Assembly: GCA_950295325.1 (NCBI GenBank)
Contig: OX485805.1
Location: forward strand, 38,365,501 to 38,429,500
DNA length: 64,000 nucleotides
Direction: 5' to 3'
Origin: Polytrichum commune
Taxonomy: Eukaryota; Streptophyta; Polytrichopsida; Polytrichales; Polytrichaceae
Numbering within the stretch: position 1 is the stretch's first letter; each line of letters starts with the position of its first letter. Below, piece after piece: positions 1 to 12,297 of this stretch. Under the pieces are notes generated by a model. The model saw only the letters and a list, made by a program, of their open reading frames with translations. It had not been told where the DNA came from and searched no databases. The translations under genes were made by a program, and so were the position numbers.

Positions 1-2303
1 AAAATCAGGCAGATCTTTTCTTCCCAGCTTACATTCTGGAGGGTGAAGGTTTGGCTACATAGGTACTGCGCTAGGGGTAGCAAAAACACTTGACCTACCT
101 ATTTGACCCCTTGATTTGGTGTAATAGGAGAGTTTTTCTGTGCTGACATTATGGTCTTGAGCAAAGTGCTTTTACACTGCTGCTGTAGATGCATACTCAG
201 TGTGGTTAACCTCACGAAATTTGGAGTTGGTATTCGCTGCAGCATTGATTTTAGCATTGAGGGTTGCAGAATTGAATGACATGGAAATCAATGCACTTAT
301 GTTACTCAAATGTAACATTGTGAAACTTGAATGGAGACTGTTTCATGTCAGACGATGAGGTCTGAAATACAAGTTTTTGTATCCTGTAATGTAGATGAAT
401 GGTTTTTTTTGACATTGTAAACGTATTATAGTACGGTAGACCAAAAAAGGTGGAAAGGATCTGATCAGATTTGTATCTTTGCAAGTATCTCATCTGTATA
501 ACCAAAGTTGTGTGAGGATGGAATGAATTAATTCTATGATACTGTTGAGGGTTCTCTATCTTCATTTTGTAAAGTGATTGGAGTGCTGTTCTCTCATTGG
601 TTGAGAGCACTTGATTTCCAAGTGGAAACCACATTTTGGCAGTCCTTAAGTTGAAATTGACGGGCCTCCACAATAATCAACACCATAAAGCCCTGAAGGC
701 CGAAGCAATATCTTCCCAAATTCGTCTGAAGTAGCTCAGTCCACTTCAGAAGCTTTTCAAAGCAGACTGGTGCCTTTTTTGATAAATCTGACTGCATAGA
801 TGCCATCTCTGTGTAGTTAGGATTGTTCAAACAAATTTGAGAGGTCTTTGTGTCCCAAACCAGAAGATTATAACATAGATGTGCACACTGGTATTGTCAA
901 GCAGAGATGACTGCCCTGGCAAGAACGTCTGCCTCGTTCTTTAGGGAGTATGTGCATTAGATTGGGCCAAGGATTCTTGACAGCCATGTCAGTCTTAGGG
1001 TAAACCTCGTCACCCTGAAAACTTGGGAACCACTTGCAACTTCAAAAGTTTATCAAAACGAACTTAACTCTAGAAGTAGCATTAAAAATCCCAGATTATG
1101 TAGTTTAATGAGGTTAAGTAAAGAGAAATTAGCCATAAATCTTTATGTTTATGACCAGTGACCAACTCATGATTACTTTTAGAGTGAAGCCCATGATTTC
1201 AATATTCTTAATCTTAGAGAACCCTGCTGATTTACAATCCATTCTCATACTACACCCTAAACTCCATAATATCAACTCTTGTAATGTCACTCTCTAATAT
1301 CCTAAAACCCTAGGGAATAGATGTTCTTAGTTCAAATCTCACTTGTTATGGTCACATTTCTTTCCCTAATATCATGAGTTTTGCCATTAATGCAAACCAC
1401 CATAGAAGTCAACCCACACCCTCGCATTGCACCATGTTTCAATATGTGGAGTGTCTTTTTCTTATTCTTCTTCATATGCCACTTGTTGAATTGTTGGTGC
1501 ATGGATATGTCACATTGTGTGAGAAGGCCAAGTGGATTTCCCATGGTATCATTTATTCTAAACTCCTAATCCTAAACCATGTCCTCTCCCTCTCACATAT
1601 GTTGCACATCTCTTGGCAATTCAATCCACCAATGTGGGATGCTCTTTAAGGAGTTGAATATGTACAGGTGTGTGCATTACCCATTGTGAAGGTCACCGCT
1701 TACTAATCTCAAATGCAAGCCCTATTAATTATGCTTTCTACATATCCTTAGAAGCCGAGTTGTTTTGAATATGAGATCAAGCATCGTGGAATTGGTGTTG
1801 TTGTAGGACATTTCCATCAATTGCTGATGAAGATAAGAAGCAATATTTTATGCATTGGACAACAATGGTGACTTCCAAGATTCGTTTCGTACACTGATTT
1901 TATTATTATTGTAAATATTTTCTTAGCAACTATTGAATTCCTTCATAAAATGTTTGAGGTTTCCTTCATGTCAGGAATTTGATGTGTTGGTTGTCGCTAG
2001 TTCAATCGAGAAGAATTTATTGACCTTTGCAACATCATCTTTTTGAATGTAAAAGGGAGGTGAGCTACATTCATGTCTGCATTTGGATGATGCCCCTTAT
2101 ACTAATGTTTTTGTTTATGCATGTTTTTTGAGATGAACTTCTAGTGAGCTCAAATGTGCAGAATGTATGTCCTTCATAATTGTCGGTCAGGTTGTGAAAA
2201 TAATGGATTTTTTTGCCCAAGGGTTGATGTGGTGCTAGATTATAGGCTCATAATATGGGATGTATGAGTCCGAATTTGATGATTATGCATATAGGGTTGT
2301 GAG
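1..2303. other. Intergenic, no recognisable gene
   Basis: AT-rich sequence. A short plus-strand open stretch at about 150-355 reads like a terminal exon but matches no family I know. The remaining open frames are short and show no domain. I see no RNA gene or clear mobile element. Confidence 0.4.
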
Positions 2304-2440
2304 TGTCTAGAGAAGATTTTGGGCATTCCTAATCAAGATCCTAGTGTCTCCAAGACCATCCAATTACATGTTGACATCTTTTAGGTAATCTTTGTTAAAA
2401 TAAGGAATATTCTATAAATTTCTATCAATGGATTAAATCA
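2304..2440 (-). repeat. TGTCCGGGGAGA-family repeat, truncated copy
   Basis: Reads on the minus strand as the 3' half of a roughly 215-bp repeat with at least five other copies here (near 12.1, 21.9, 22.2, 39.4 and 46.2 kb). The terminal TGTC...GATTTTGGGCAT block and the internal block with ACATGTTGACATC match. The other half is missing or too decayed to follow. Confidence 0.55.
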
Positions 2441-3306
2441 ATGTAAAGTCCTTCTCTTCTCTCTTAAATTGGAATTACTACACCCTAAGCTTCTTGTCTT
2501 TAGTGTCTAATTTTTGCACAAATTTTAGTTTCATCACTTCATTTTGGTCTACACATGACATAACTTAGCAACACAAGCATGATCCTTTTCACCATCTAAA
2601 CAAATGTAGTTTTCTACTAAGATTGAAATCTACAAAGTGTTCTACTTGAAGGCAAAAAAAGAGTAAGATTCAACTTCTCAAAAATGTTCACTTATGCAGA
2701 CATATACCCACCAGGATTCCACCACACAACTATTGTCATCCAAAATTCATCAAGTTCAATTCGTCATCATCTTCATAAAGCCCACATTGAATGCCTTGGC
2801 TGCCCAAATGCCTCCCTCCTACATTCAAAGCTTCCACAACTTCATTCAAGATCATTTGGTTACCCATCCACCAGAGAACCTAACCAATTTTCATTATCTA
2901 TGAAGTTTTGTAGATTTATAACCATATCATTCTCCCCACTACCCTCTTCATAATCTTCCTTATTTGCTTCATGTTGGGGTCTTGCATCAAGGTCTTGTAC
3001 AAAGTGTTTCTCGACTTCTGGACTCCCTGATTGTACATAAGCTTTGCGTAAGTGTGCAACTTTGGGAGATTATCCATATCCCATGTATGTAATTATCAAT
3101 TTCACTAATTCAATGTTGCACTTTGTATCATTCCATAATGTCACATGCTACACTAATCCTCTATTCTCACGCATCCATGTTAACACTACAAAACTCTGTA
3201 ATATTACGTACACTTTGGTTGCCATAGGTGTGATACTACGGAGTTTAGAGTGTACTTAATTTTGCATGCCACACCAAGGTGTTGAGCAACATGAGAGGCT
3301 ATGGAC
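2441..3306. other. Intergenic, nothing recognised
   Basis: AT-rich sequence. An 89-codon plus-strand open frame (2684-2953) has no recognisable domain and no paralogue in the window, so I do not call it a gene. Confidence 0.4.
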
Positions 3307-3650
3307 TACACTAAATATTGTATTCAATACACTAAATATGATATTTAGTGTTTGATGCACTAAATACGAACACATACACTAAATGTCAGTAACCCTATGA
3401 AAGTAAGTAACATTAAATGTAAACTCAAACACTAAATATCAACTATGGTTATATGTGGAAGTTACATGTTTGAATTTAGTGTTAGTAAGAATATGAGAAA
3501 TATTAAACAATGATAAAAGGAGAATTCCAACACATCTTCTAGCATTTATGTCTAGCACTAATTATCAAGGAATTGAAAATTAGTGTTGAGCAGGGTAGGG
3601 TGGTACCAACATTAAATACAACCAAACACTAAATATCCTTTTTAGTGTAA
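3307..3650 (+). mobile_element. ACACTAAATAT-family MITE, copy 1
   Basis: About 340 bp, bounded by and internally rich in the motif ACACTAAAT and its complement. An inverted copy lies at 39074-39374 and is collinear along its whole length (I estimate 85-90% identity by eye). The imperfect terminal inverted repeat is about 26 bp in the other copy. There is no coding capacity and no clear target duplication, so the superfamily is unknown. Confidence 0.6.
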
Positions 3651-3844
3651 TGCATTAAGAAAATAAGAGGAAAAAGTTACAAGAGGCACATGATTGAAGC
3701 ATCCTCAGAATTTGGTTTGCAGTTTGGGTACTCAAATTTCAATTTTCTTAGCAGTGTAAAATCTACAAATAAGGTCTTTTGCTCAATCCTAACCGTCAAA
3801 AGATGTGTTGTAATCTAACTTAAGCATCTTTGTGAAAGAAGTAA

Positions 3845-4135
3845 GGTAGAGCCGCCCATAGCCAATCACTTGAGAGATTATGTGCCATATCTAGAGAAAT
3901 ATAAGTCAGTGCAAATTTTTCTTGTGTAACAAGATAAAAATAAAGAGGACTGCAATTTTTCCAATAATTTTATTCCTTGATTTGAAATTATTGTGAAATT
4001 TTTATGCTGAAATTTGGCTTGAACACATTACCAAATGTTTAGAGTTTGCCATAACCACTCATTTTGAGATGAATTCCTCCTCACTTTAGCAATCAAAACC
4101 AAAGACATGTGTCATGGCACTAGCTATTCCCTGGT
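3845..4135 (+). repeat. Dispersed repeat (copy 1 of 2)
   Basis: Collinear with 21225-21560. Shared blocks include GTAGAG near the start, a TCTAGAGAA block, TTTTATTCCTT, and GACATGTGTCATGGCA at the end. No reading frame or terminal repeat identifies the class. The second copy carries a homopolymer/GAA insertion that this one lacks. Confidence 0.55.
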
Positions 4136-5248
4136 GATACCATAACTGAAGTTGGAGACTTTAAAACCAAGAATTGTTGGTGTACAAGTTGGCAGGAAGG
4201 GTGTGCGTTGCTATTGATCATCATCAAAAAAATCTTCCATTATCACTGGATTGTGAGCTTTCTCCTTCAACCCTAGAAATTACATGCAATCTTTCTTCCT
4301 CTTTGTAGCACCCACAACTATTTGAAGTTTTGGAGCTGAACCTAAAAGGGTTTTAAGTTCTATACATTCTTTTGGAATTGGTCCTTTGACCATACATCGA
4401 CCACTTTGTGGTTGCCCATGTTATTTAGGGTTAAGTGATATATCATCACTGCTCCAATAGGTACCATGTTCTTTGCCCAAATTCATTTAGGAAGTAAGAA
4501 TGGGACTGGGGAGTTGTGCACCTTTAGATCCTTTACCACTCTCCTTCAAAAGATGGCTAAATATAGCACCCAAAAAAATTCCACTGGATTTTTCTACCCT
4601 TACCTTAGCCCACTCACCACAACTCGACCGGCCCACTCATCCCATCCATTGCCAAGAAAATTGGGGGTCCTAGCCACCTATATGATCAAGTAACGAGAAA
4701 ATAATCTTTACTTTGATAATGAGTAATATTATATTAATCTTCATAAATTTGAAAATTGCTACTAGCATTGGTTTAGGTTTGATAAATTTCTTGTACTCAT
4801 TGCGTGTTATTTTTAGGAAAATCTTAGGCTAATTGGAAGAAGAAGAGTGAAAAAAAGATATTAAAGCATAATAGAACTAGAGATCAGATTGCATAAGAAA
4901 ATACACATACACAAAGATAAATGAACAATGCTTGGAGTGAGATGGTCATTTTCACCCCTTGCCTTGCCTTTTATTGCGCTTTTCCTCTTTGGTTTGTACA
5001 ATGAATGTGGGATATCTCAACTCCCACTTCCCACAAACTATATGGGTTTATTCAAACCTTATTCATTTTTATAATTCTAAGAAACATCATTCTATGACTA
5101 CAAGTAACCTAATGCATGCGCTACATTCAACACTTCCACTTTGTGAGTAGTCCAAGGATTGCAATTTCATTGCCCTTGATAGTAATTGTTGCTTATTAAT
5201 TGCACATACCATATTTTTATTGACATATTTTTATTAAATTTAAAATAA
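4136..5248. other. Intergenic, nothing recognised
   Basis: AT-rich. The open frames at 4466-4693 and 4959-5150 have no domain, no plausible splice structure and no paralogue. No mobile-element ends were seen. Confidence 0.35.
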
Positions 5249-6855
5249 TCATCCAAATATGTCCCATTTGCCCTTTTCTTCACCATGTTGGGGCAACATG
5301 TGATTATTCCACCATTCTTCAAACACCCAATGCACCCTTGTGGAGTATCTTAGCTCCTCTAAAGAATATCCTTCATCAACACCTAAACTTGATTGCATTC
5401 CCTTGCTATAATTATTTTGGGGCGGAGATATTGAAAAACACCCTTTGTTTGTTGGTCCTCCTCTTGGTGCTTGAATTGCAACTAGGTTATATCTCACTTG
5501 CTCCTCAAAATCTTTACCATGATCAAACGAACGTGATTTGAAAGATTTAGCCATCCCAACCACCATGGGAGCCTTATTTCTTCCACTTGGTCATATTTCG
5601 AAATCATTCCCACTACTTGTACTATCATCTATCAATACAATATCTCGCATGTGGCCAAACACCTCCGAATGTGTGATATCTAACATCTAATTTGCTTGCC
5701 TTCCCCTACCGTTGGAAAACGCCGCCCTAAGTTGTTGCCCTTCAATACATGCTTCACAAATCAATGTGGAACGAAGAATTTTGCTAAGGTTCATGTCACT
5801 CATGTTACATTGAAGTGCATGAACACGTTTTACATTTCAATGCCAAAATTCAGATGCACCATCTTCATGATTTTTCCAAATCAACCGCATTCGTTTTATA
5901 CACTATAGTAAAGTTTATTTCATACCAATCATCATTACGTAGTCTCATTGCAATCACCTCCCCATTTGAACCTCTCACAATACATACATTTAGGTTGAAT
6001 TATACTTTCAACACATTCAACAAAAATTTGCTCACTGAGAACAAATTTGCTTGCAACTTGGGTGCATAGAGGGCATCCTTGATAAACATTCTCTTGATTT
6101 TGTCTTTCACCATCACCTCAAGAATAATGGAAACCATTATGATAGCTTCCATAACGCTATCGTCAACCAAATAGACATTATGTGGATCAACTACCTCATA
6201 TGTGTCAAATGCCACCCTACGGGAAGTCATGTGCTCCGATGCTCCCTAATCCATTTACACATCGCCTTCGAATGCGCTCCATACACGGGTAGATCACTCT
6301 ATTGTCAGGTTGAACATCACGTGAGACCAAAAAAAATCTTCTTTTGGTAAGTTGCACCACCAAAATGGGTCAAAATTTTATCAATTGTTTTTCATGAGTA
6401 GATATACACAGTACCTATGACATAATTAAAAGTGGTAACTAAATTTGATGATTTTTTTTTTCATAAAACATACCATTTCTAACTAGGATGACACAGAATT
6501 GAACTAAAAAAATAAAGATGACTAAAAATTTCAAAAAAATATAAAAAAGATACTATCAATGGTTATGTATATATAGAAAAAATATCATAAATTTTAAAAT
6601 TATATATGGCATGTAATATAGGGGTAGCAAACTTTGTCCGCACGTGGTGTCAACTTGACAATGAAGTGACCTCCCCGTGGCTCCATATTGCATTGCGAAT
6701 GTGTAGTCATCATCCTCATTGATGTTGTTTACAATCTCTTGGTTGTTGTTCTTTGTATTGTAGTAAAAAAACACAATGTGATCCGGTTTGCCACAATAGT
6801 AGCACGTCTTAACATCTTTGCAACAAGATGAATTGCCCACTTTGCCTTGATGCAA
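5249..6855 (-). pseudogene. Ty1-copia retrotransposon fragment (gag zinc knuckle to integrase), decayed
   Basis: Minus-strand remnant of a Ty1-copia polyprotein. In element order it has a degenerate CCHC zinc knuckle near 6790 (CYYCGKPDH, final Cys lost), the protease/GAG-pre-integrase region at 6230-6000 (motif LQANLFSVSKFL), a pre-integrase stretch with relics of the LWHR and ICE-C-EG motifs near 5700-5850, then a jump past most of the integrase core to its C-terminal linker at 5566-5249 (WWNNHM). Several stops and frame changes break the reading, and no LTRs were found. A 396-bp hAT-type MITE is inserted between the zinc knuckle and the protease. The order of conserved blocks makes the family call firm; the exact ends are not known. 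Confidence 0.75.
6284..6679. mobile_element. hAT-type MITE nested in the Ty1-copia fragment
   Basis: A 396-bp non-coding element with imperfect terminal inverted repeats (CACGGGTAGATCACT at the left, AGTGACCTCCCCGTG at the right). It is flanked by a perfect 8-bp direct repeat, GCTCCATA, at 6276-6283 and 6680-6687. Eight-bp duplications are the hAT signature. The termini resemble the G-tract elements at 8070, 12772, 13170 and 18444. Confidence 0.75.
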
Positions 6856-6963
6856 TACTATTGTGGCATCATTGTAAAAGCCATTTTTAAAGAGGTATTT
6901 ATGTCATTTTTGATGGTGGGCCACATGCACAACGATATTGATGCGTCATTTAATTGTTAGAAC

Positions 6964-8066
6964 ATGAAGTTGCATGAAAGGGATTTTCCAACCATTCCAC
7001 TTCTTATAACATCAAACATAGGCTTGGAGAATGTGCCAATAATTCCGCACATGATTGAAGAAAAACCAAATTTCAAGGCCTTCAACAAGCCATACATGCT
7101 AAAAAGGGTGGACTGCTTGGTTGGAGATATCAAAGTTCAACAATTTCGCTTCTATGTGTGGGATGTTTTTGTCCCTACCATGCAATTCAAACTTTTATTC
7201 ACATCATCAAATTGGGCCCCAAATGATGGTATACTCGTGTGGTGTTAAGACAATGATGACAAATGTATGTTGCCCAATGGAGAATGCAAACCTTGTACAC
7301 TAGACCCCTTGAGGCAATGGACTAGAAATCATTAAAGGTATATTATATTCGGATCCATTGGATAGTAGAAAAAGTTGTGTAAGGACGACATCACCAAATG
7401 TGTTCGGGACACCCATGAACCATTGATAGCGTATTAGGATCGCATTCGTTCGGCCTTGTTGACACTTGAAGTCTACATACAATTTTATTTTTTTTACACA
7501 AGGATTTTGGCCTCAAAGTCAAGTGACAATCATGGAGTCCAATGCCATGTTCTTCATCATTGGAGACGCATGTGAGGAGTTTGGAGTGGATGAGCATTGC
7601 GTTGGCCCTGCTCACAATTGTCCAACTCCATCTTTTCGTGTGCCTGTAGATTGCTATGAAGGTTATATAATCCTCGTACATGCAATAGATGAGGGGGATC
7701 CCAAACCAATTTGGTTGGTGAAAGCATTGCGGTCACCCAATTTTGTTCCAATTAACCCCAATGTTCATCAAATTGAGGTGGAATACCACTATCTGAGCAC
7801 CAAAGACCAGAATGTGCTCTGCACCTATTTAGGTTGGGATACTGGATAGGGTTTCAAGTGGACAATTGACTCGGCGCATGGGTCGGTTTGGATACATATA
7901 AATACCATGATTTGTGCTTGAAAGCCGCACAAGGGCTCCAATTTGGAGACAATGATTATCCCCAAAAACATATGAAATTTGCCAAAGACAACTTAGCAAG
8001 TATCGCAACTATAGGAAATGAAGTCAAGAATGAAAATGAAGCTGGAGATGGAGACGGGCATGAATA
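6964..8066 (+). pseudogene. Unrecognised coding relic, probably transposon-derived
   Basis: Plus-strand open segments at 6964-7248 and 7466-7849 read like decayed protein, for example KPIWLVKALRSPNF near 7705-7745 and EYHYLSTKDQ near 7780-7810. They are separated by stops and frame changes, and further in-frame-looking residues continue to about 8066, where a MITE begins. I do not recognise the family. The decay, the lack of a start and the neighbouring elements favour a transposon-encoded relic over a working gene. Confidence 0.3.
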
Positions 8067-8069
8067 ATG

Positions 8070-8691
8070 CTCAGGGAGGTCACTCCCTCTTTAATTGATG
8101 CATACATGTGTGCTCAGGACTTATTTATCGGGGGTTTAAGGTATGCAGAAAAGATTTTAAGGTATGGTATTTTTCAAAATAAAGGTAAATGCTTTTATTT
8201 TAATACACCCTATCAGTAATTATAAATTTTTTGGGGAATCAATTTAAAATACCCTATTTTACTTATACTACCAAAGAAAATTGGAAAGAAGATTTCAATT
8301 CAAACAACGCGTTGAAATATTCCCTCCTGCCACGTAGGTAGAGAACATTAACTCCACATTGGATACGTTGGTTTAATGACGTTCAAGCCAACCAACCTGC
8401 AAAGTCATCCATCCAAGCATTTGCAACTAAAAATTACCTCTTTTCATCCACTAGCACAAACCCTACCCTAGACCCGCTACCTTAGTAATTGTTTCCACGT
8501 TACTTTACATAAACTGACTAGATAAAGAGGCCATTACATGTGATGGTATTTTACATGTAAACATGTTTCACTATTTAAAAACCCCTATATTATATGTATG
8601 TTTTTTTGCAAATTTTATCTACAATGAATATATTGGACCTTAATTTTTATCGCACGTTGTTTCTATGATTTTTGCTAGTGACCTCCCCGAG
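8070..8691. mobile_element. hAT-type MITE (CTC-RGGGAGGTCACT termini)
   Basis: A 622-bp AT-rich element with ends CTCAGGGAGGTCACT and AGTGACCTCCCCGAG. The flanks are GAATAATG (8062-8069) and AAATAATG (8692-8699), a 7/8 target duplication. Its subterminal sequence is homologous to the element at 18444-19263. It has no coding capacity. Confidence 0.75.
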
Positions 8692-8699
8692 AAATAATG

Positions 8700-9808
8700 T
8701 TGTGACAATACCTTCATCCTCTTGGTGTGACAGGTGTATTAGAAACAATCATGAAATATATGACATGGTTTTATTGAATATAGGACACATGATTGCATGA
8801 CACCTAGACCCACAACCCGCAACATAACCATCCAAGAACTACACTGCCCTAAACCTCGCACATCTTTCAACGCACTGCATGCCTTGAGAGGTGCACCCAT
8901 TGACATCCAATGTCAACCAGTTGCCCTCTCATGCCCCGATCACACCAACTTCCCGTCAACTTCCGGATGTGAAATAGTTGGAGATGTCATGACGGCCGGA
9001 TGCCAAGTTGTTCACACCAACATCCCGGTTTGGTCAACATTTTGGCGGCCGGTGGCCACCGTCATGACCGGTCAAACGAGTTGGCATAGACTTTTAAGGT
9101 GTAGCAACCAGAATAGAGTGACCGGCAGAGGTTAATATTGGAGGGGTTACCGTTTTCGGTGGTGAGACCCACACGTCCGACGGACGTCCAAATGTGGATG
9201 TCAGATTATAGGTGGTGACCATCTCCAGCGCCGTCATACATCATGGACGGTGATGGTCCACCATGAAAATCACTATTGGAGACTTATTCATCTACTGAAA
9301 ATGAACTTTCCGTTTGGTGTGATGGGGGCATCAAGGTGCCATGAAAGTTCATACATGGACTTTAAATGTCTGCCAAAGTGGCGCATGACCTAGACAAGTA
9401 AGCATACATGGATGGCCTATATGAAGCACTATGGGGATTTAAAATGTTTTCACTTAATAACCTTATATGGAGAATCTAAAATCCAAATATCATTAACTGT
9501 GTGGTTTCTATACCATAGTACTTTTATCACACTGGCTTTTTATAGGATATACTTAGTATATTGTGTATTTTTGGATTCGACAATCCCGGATTTAAAGGAA
9601 AACCAAATTTTCCATATTCAATTTTGAGATTTTAAAAATGTTGTTTCGCCAACAATTTTTCCTAATAATAGTTTTATTAGTGCCAAAGTGTTAGAGGCGC
9701 TACGGTATTGACTTTGAAATACCGATCCAGCAAGATAACCCACATGTTATTCCCACATAAAGGTAATCTTTCTCTCAAAACCATAACTAGGTGGTGCGGG
9801 CAACTTGA
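8700..9808. other. Intergenic, slightly GC-richer, nothing recognised
   Basis: Between 8790 and 9300 the composition rises and a 112-codon plus-strand frame (8797-9135) is open, but it has no recognisable domain. Several CGTCATGACGG-like short palindromes here resemble the subterminal motifs of the adjacent hAT element. Confidence 0.35.
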
Positions 9809-9816
9809 CCATGATA

Positions 9817-10616
9817 CAGGGTTGTCTATCCCGACGTCATGACGGTGTCGTGCCGTCATGACGTGTCGTGTCGTGACGGACCCCTCCGTCAGGACACAAT
9901 AGGGTCCACGTAGGGTCAACCTAGGGGGAAGCTAGTAGGGTGGGTAAAATACTTACCTTCTTGCCAAGGTGGCGTCCTATGTGGCAGAAAAGGGCGACGT
10001 GGACGTGGATATGCCTAGCGCCAGGTAAACCATTTTGCCATTATGTTTATCATTCAGTTAAAATCAAAGTAGTAAAATATGACTAAGGAGGGTGTGGGGC
10101 GGACGGGGGATGAGGGTGGGGCAAACGGGGGCGGGAACGGGGCGGACGGGGGAGGGAACGGGGGTGGACGGGGTCGGGAACGGAGCGGATGGGGGAGGGA
10201 ACGGGGCGGACGGGGGAGGGAACGGAGCGGATGGGGGAGGGAACGGGGGCGGACGGGGGCGGGAACGGGACGGATGGGGTCGAGAATATGTTTTTTTTTT
10301 TTTTTTTTTTTTTTTTTGCGGACAGGGGTTGGGAACGGGGGCGGACGGGTGGGGGGAACGGGGCGGAAGGGGGGGCGGACGGGCGCTAGTAATTTTTTTC
10401 CCACTTTACCTCTATTTTGTTGACATGTCATCACATGTGGACATCTTACATCCTACGTGTCCGAAATGGGGTAATGTAATTACACACAAAATTCGGTAAA
10501 ATTCAAGTCCGTCAGGATAAAGACAACATCCGGCATAATGTCGTGACGGATACGTGTCGTGACGGCACGACATTATGCCGAGATTAGCCTCCGTCATGAC
10601 ACAATAGACAACCCTG
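9817..10616. mobile_element. hAT-type non-autonomous element with internal minisatellite
   Basis: An 800-bp element with terminal inverted repeats CAGGGTTGTCTAT (left) and ATAGACAACCCTG (right), flanked by a perfect 8-bp duplication, CCATGATA, at 9809-9816 and 10617-10624. Repeated CGTCATGACGG/GTCGTGACGG motifs lie just inside both ends, like the subterminal transposase-binding arrays of hAT elements. The interior holds a GC-rich minisatellite and a T27 run instead of a transposase. Confidence 0.85.
10090..10386. repeat. G-rich minisatellite with T27 tract
   Basis: Tandem units of about 21 bp built on GGAACGGGGCGGACGGGGGAG, interrupted at 10291-10317 by 27 consecutive T. The plus strand has many runs of three or more G. 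Open frames across it encode Gly/Arg- or Pro/Arg-rich repeats and are by-products of the repeat, not genes. Confidence 0.85.
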
Positions 10617-10624
10617 CCATGATA

Positions 10625-11330
10625 TTAGCTAGCATTTTGGTTGGCAAATCTTCAATAAGTTGTCCAATTCTCTTAAGTAGGTGGTGCAAGAGGTGTAGGT
10701 GGACCCTTAGATGTGTGTAGATTCTACCCAATCGCCAACAAACTTTTCCATTGTTCAAATGGCACATGGAATGAAAAAAAAACAAACGAGGAAAAAGAAC
10801 GCATGTGCTTTTGGACAGTTGCGTAAGTGAAACGCCTTTCATCACCAAGGAATATTGATGCAATGCATGAGTGGCTTCCTTGGAAGTATACATGTGCGCA
10901 CCAATTTCTAAGGTACACTCCATTTGTGTGTAACTCAGAGTGGTTTTACACTAGGGACCAAGACCAAAGAGACACCAAAATCGAACGATCATATTGGTTG
11001 AGAGCTAAATTTTGGACAAAAGAAAATCCCACAAGAGTTTGGGTTAGGGTAAGGGTCCTATGTTTGAAAAAATGACGCAGCGCTAATGAAGCCACCACTT
11101 TCCCACCAAATCTCCATGGTAAGCACTCAACATAAAGACTTCTTGACGTTTGAAAAACCGATCTGAGTCCATTTGAGTCCAAACCCAAGGTGCATAAAGA
11201 GGTGCTTTGGACCCAAGTTTCTTCGACCCAAGGACCCTAATATCAACCCACACTTTATGACTTTGGACGAGAAGAACGCTATCATGGCTTCCAAGGTCCC
11301 ACATGCTGCCACAATACACATGGGCTCGTC
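10625..11330. other. Intergenic, nothing recognised
   Basis: Several short overlapping frames lie on both strands, none with a domain or consistent coding character. Confidence 0.35.
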
Positions 11331-11574
11331 CACCACTGCTTGCTTAAATTCAAGGATCTTGAAGACTCGATAAGTTAGATAGTTCTTCAAGCACCACTGC
11401 TTGCTTAAGTTCAAGGATCTTGAAGACTCGATAAGTTGGATAGTTCTTCAAGCACCGCTGCTTGCTTAAGCTCAAGGATCTTGAAGACTCGATAAGTTAG
11501 ATAGTTCTTCAAGCACCACTGCTTGCTTAAGTTCAAGGATCTTGAAGACTCGAGAAGTTAGATATATAGCTCTT
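11331..11574. repeat. 61-bp tandem repeat, four units
   Basis: Four head-to-tail units begin at 11331, 11392, 11453 and 11514. Each starts CACCRCTGCTTGCTTAA and contains AAGGATCTTGAAGACTCGA. Units differ at only a few positions, so expansion is recent. The array ends about 100 bp before the peptide-like exon at 11678. Confidence 0.9.
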
Positions 11575-11677
11575 CACGTGCCGTGGTCGAGAATCAAACG
11601 CTCCGTGTGGGCCTTGCTGCAAGTCTTGATAGACTTGTTGGTGGACACAGATTTGCTGCAGACTGCAACAATTCGCG

Positions 11678-11902
11678 ATGTTGCTTGCTGCAGGGCAGTA
11701 CTCCTCAGGTCGGAGAAATGGGGGGTCGGTCCTTCTAAGCTTAAGCTTAATTATGGTGGTGATGGTGGTGCTTCTACTCGCACTCCAAGATTTGGAGCCA
11801 ACTCGCGATTCAGGAACAACGCCAGCGACACAGTCTAGTGCTGCGCGAAAATTGCTGTCAACTTCCCCCCTGACACCTGCCTTCAAGCACATCCGCATCT
11901 TG
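11678..11902 (+). CDS. Candidate secreted-peptide exon 1 (paralogue 1, probably a relic)
   Basis: Seventy-five codons from an ATG to a possible donor (TTG|GTACGC). A hydrophobic run near residues 17-35 (LSLSLIMVVMVVLLLAL) could be a signal peptide or anchor, followed by a Ser/Thr/Pro-rich stretch. The DNA is homologous to 22440-22700, including the shared upstream GGCCTTGCTGCAAG and the CGCATCTTG/GGCATCTTG junction. The third locus, 47085-47273, has the same layout: hydrophobic N-terminus, then a phase-0 donor after a Leu codon. No exon 2 was found here, so it may be a fragment. Function unknown. Confidence 0.35.
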
Positions 11903-12079
11903 GTACGCCGCTTCATGGACGAACCTTATGTAGTTACTTTTTGTAGCGTAATTGAACACCTATGTTGGAGTGTTTCTATGTAGTTTGGTGTGTCTCCACG
12001 AACGGATACCATAAAACCATGCATGTGTTTGAAAGAGATTGGATTGCGTGCTCAGAATATGATAATTGATCTAGGCTAT

Positions 12080-12297
12080 GATCAGGGAGAATCGGCGGTT
12101 ACTTATAGATGAACCGGTTCAGTTTGAGAAACAATCGGTTGAAGTTCAAGACTGCAGGAAAAATTACCGATCGTTTTAGAGGAATTCATAGAATATACCC
12201 CAGTTTAATAAAGGTAAACCGAAGGATGTCAACATGCAGCCGGTTGGACTTGCAAACACTAGGATCTCAACCGATTATGCCCAAAAATCTGCCCGAT
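12080..12297 (+). mobile_element. TGTCCGGGGAGA-family MITE-like repeat
   Basis: About 218 bp starting near GATCAGGGAGAATCGGC and ending CCCAAAAATCTGCCCG. Across six copies the consensus ends are TGTCCGGGGAGA and TCTCCCCGGACA, an inverted pair. The interior has repeated CCGGTT motifs. It is non-coding, and no clean target duplication is visible. Confidence 0.7.

Noticed and set aside
1-355. Open stretches near the left edge that could be exons of an unknown gene
   Set aside because: No domain, no paralogue and no convincing splice chain; the window edge cuts any context.
10079-10499. Long Gly/Arg- and Pro/Arg-rich open frames on both strands
   Set aside because: Produced by the 21-bp G-rich minisatellite and the T27 tract inside a hAT element, not by coding selection.
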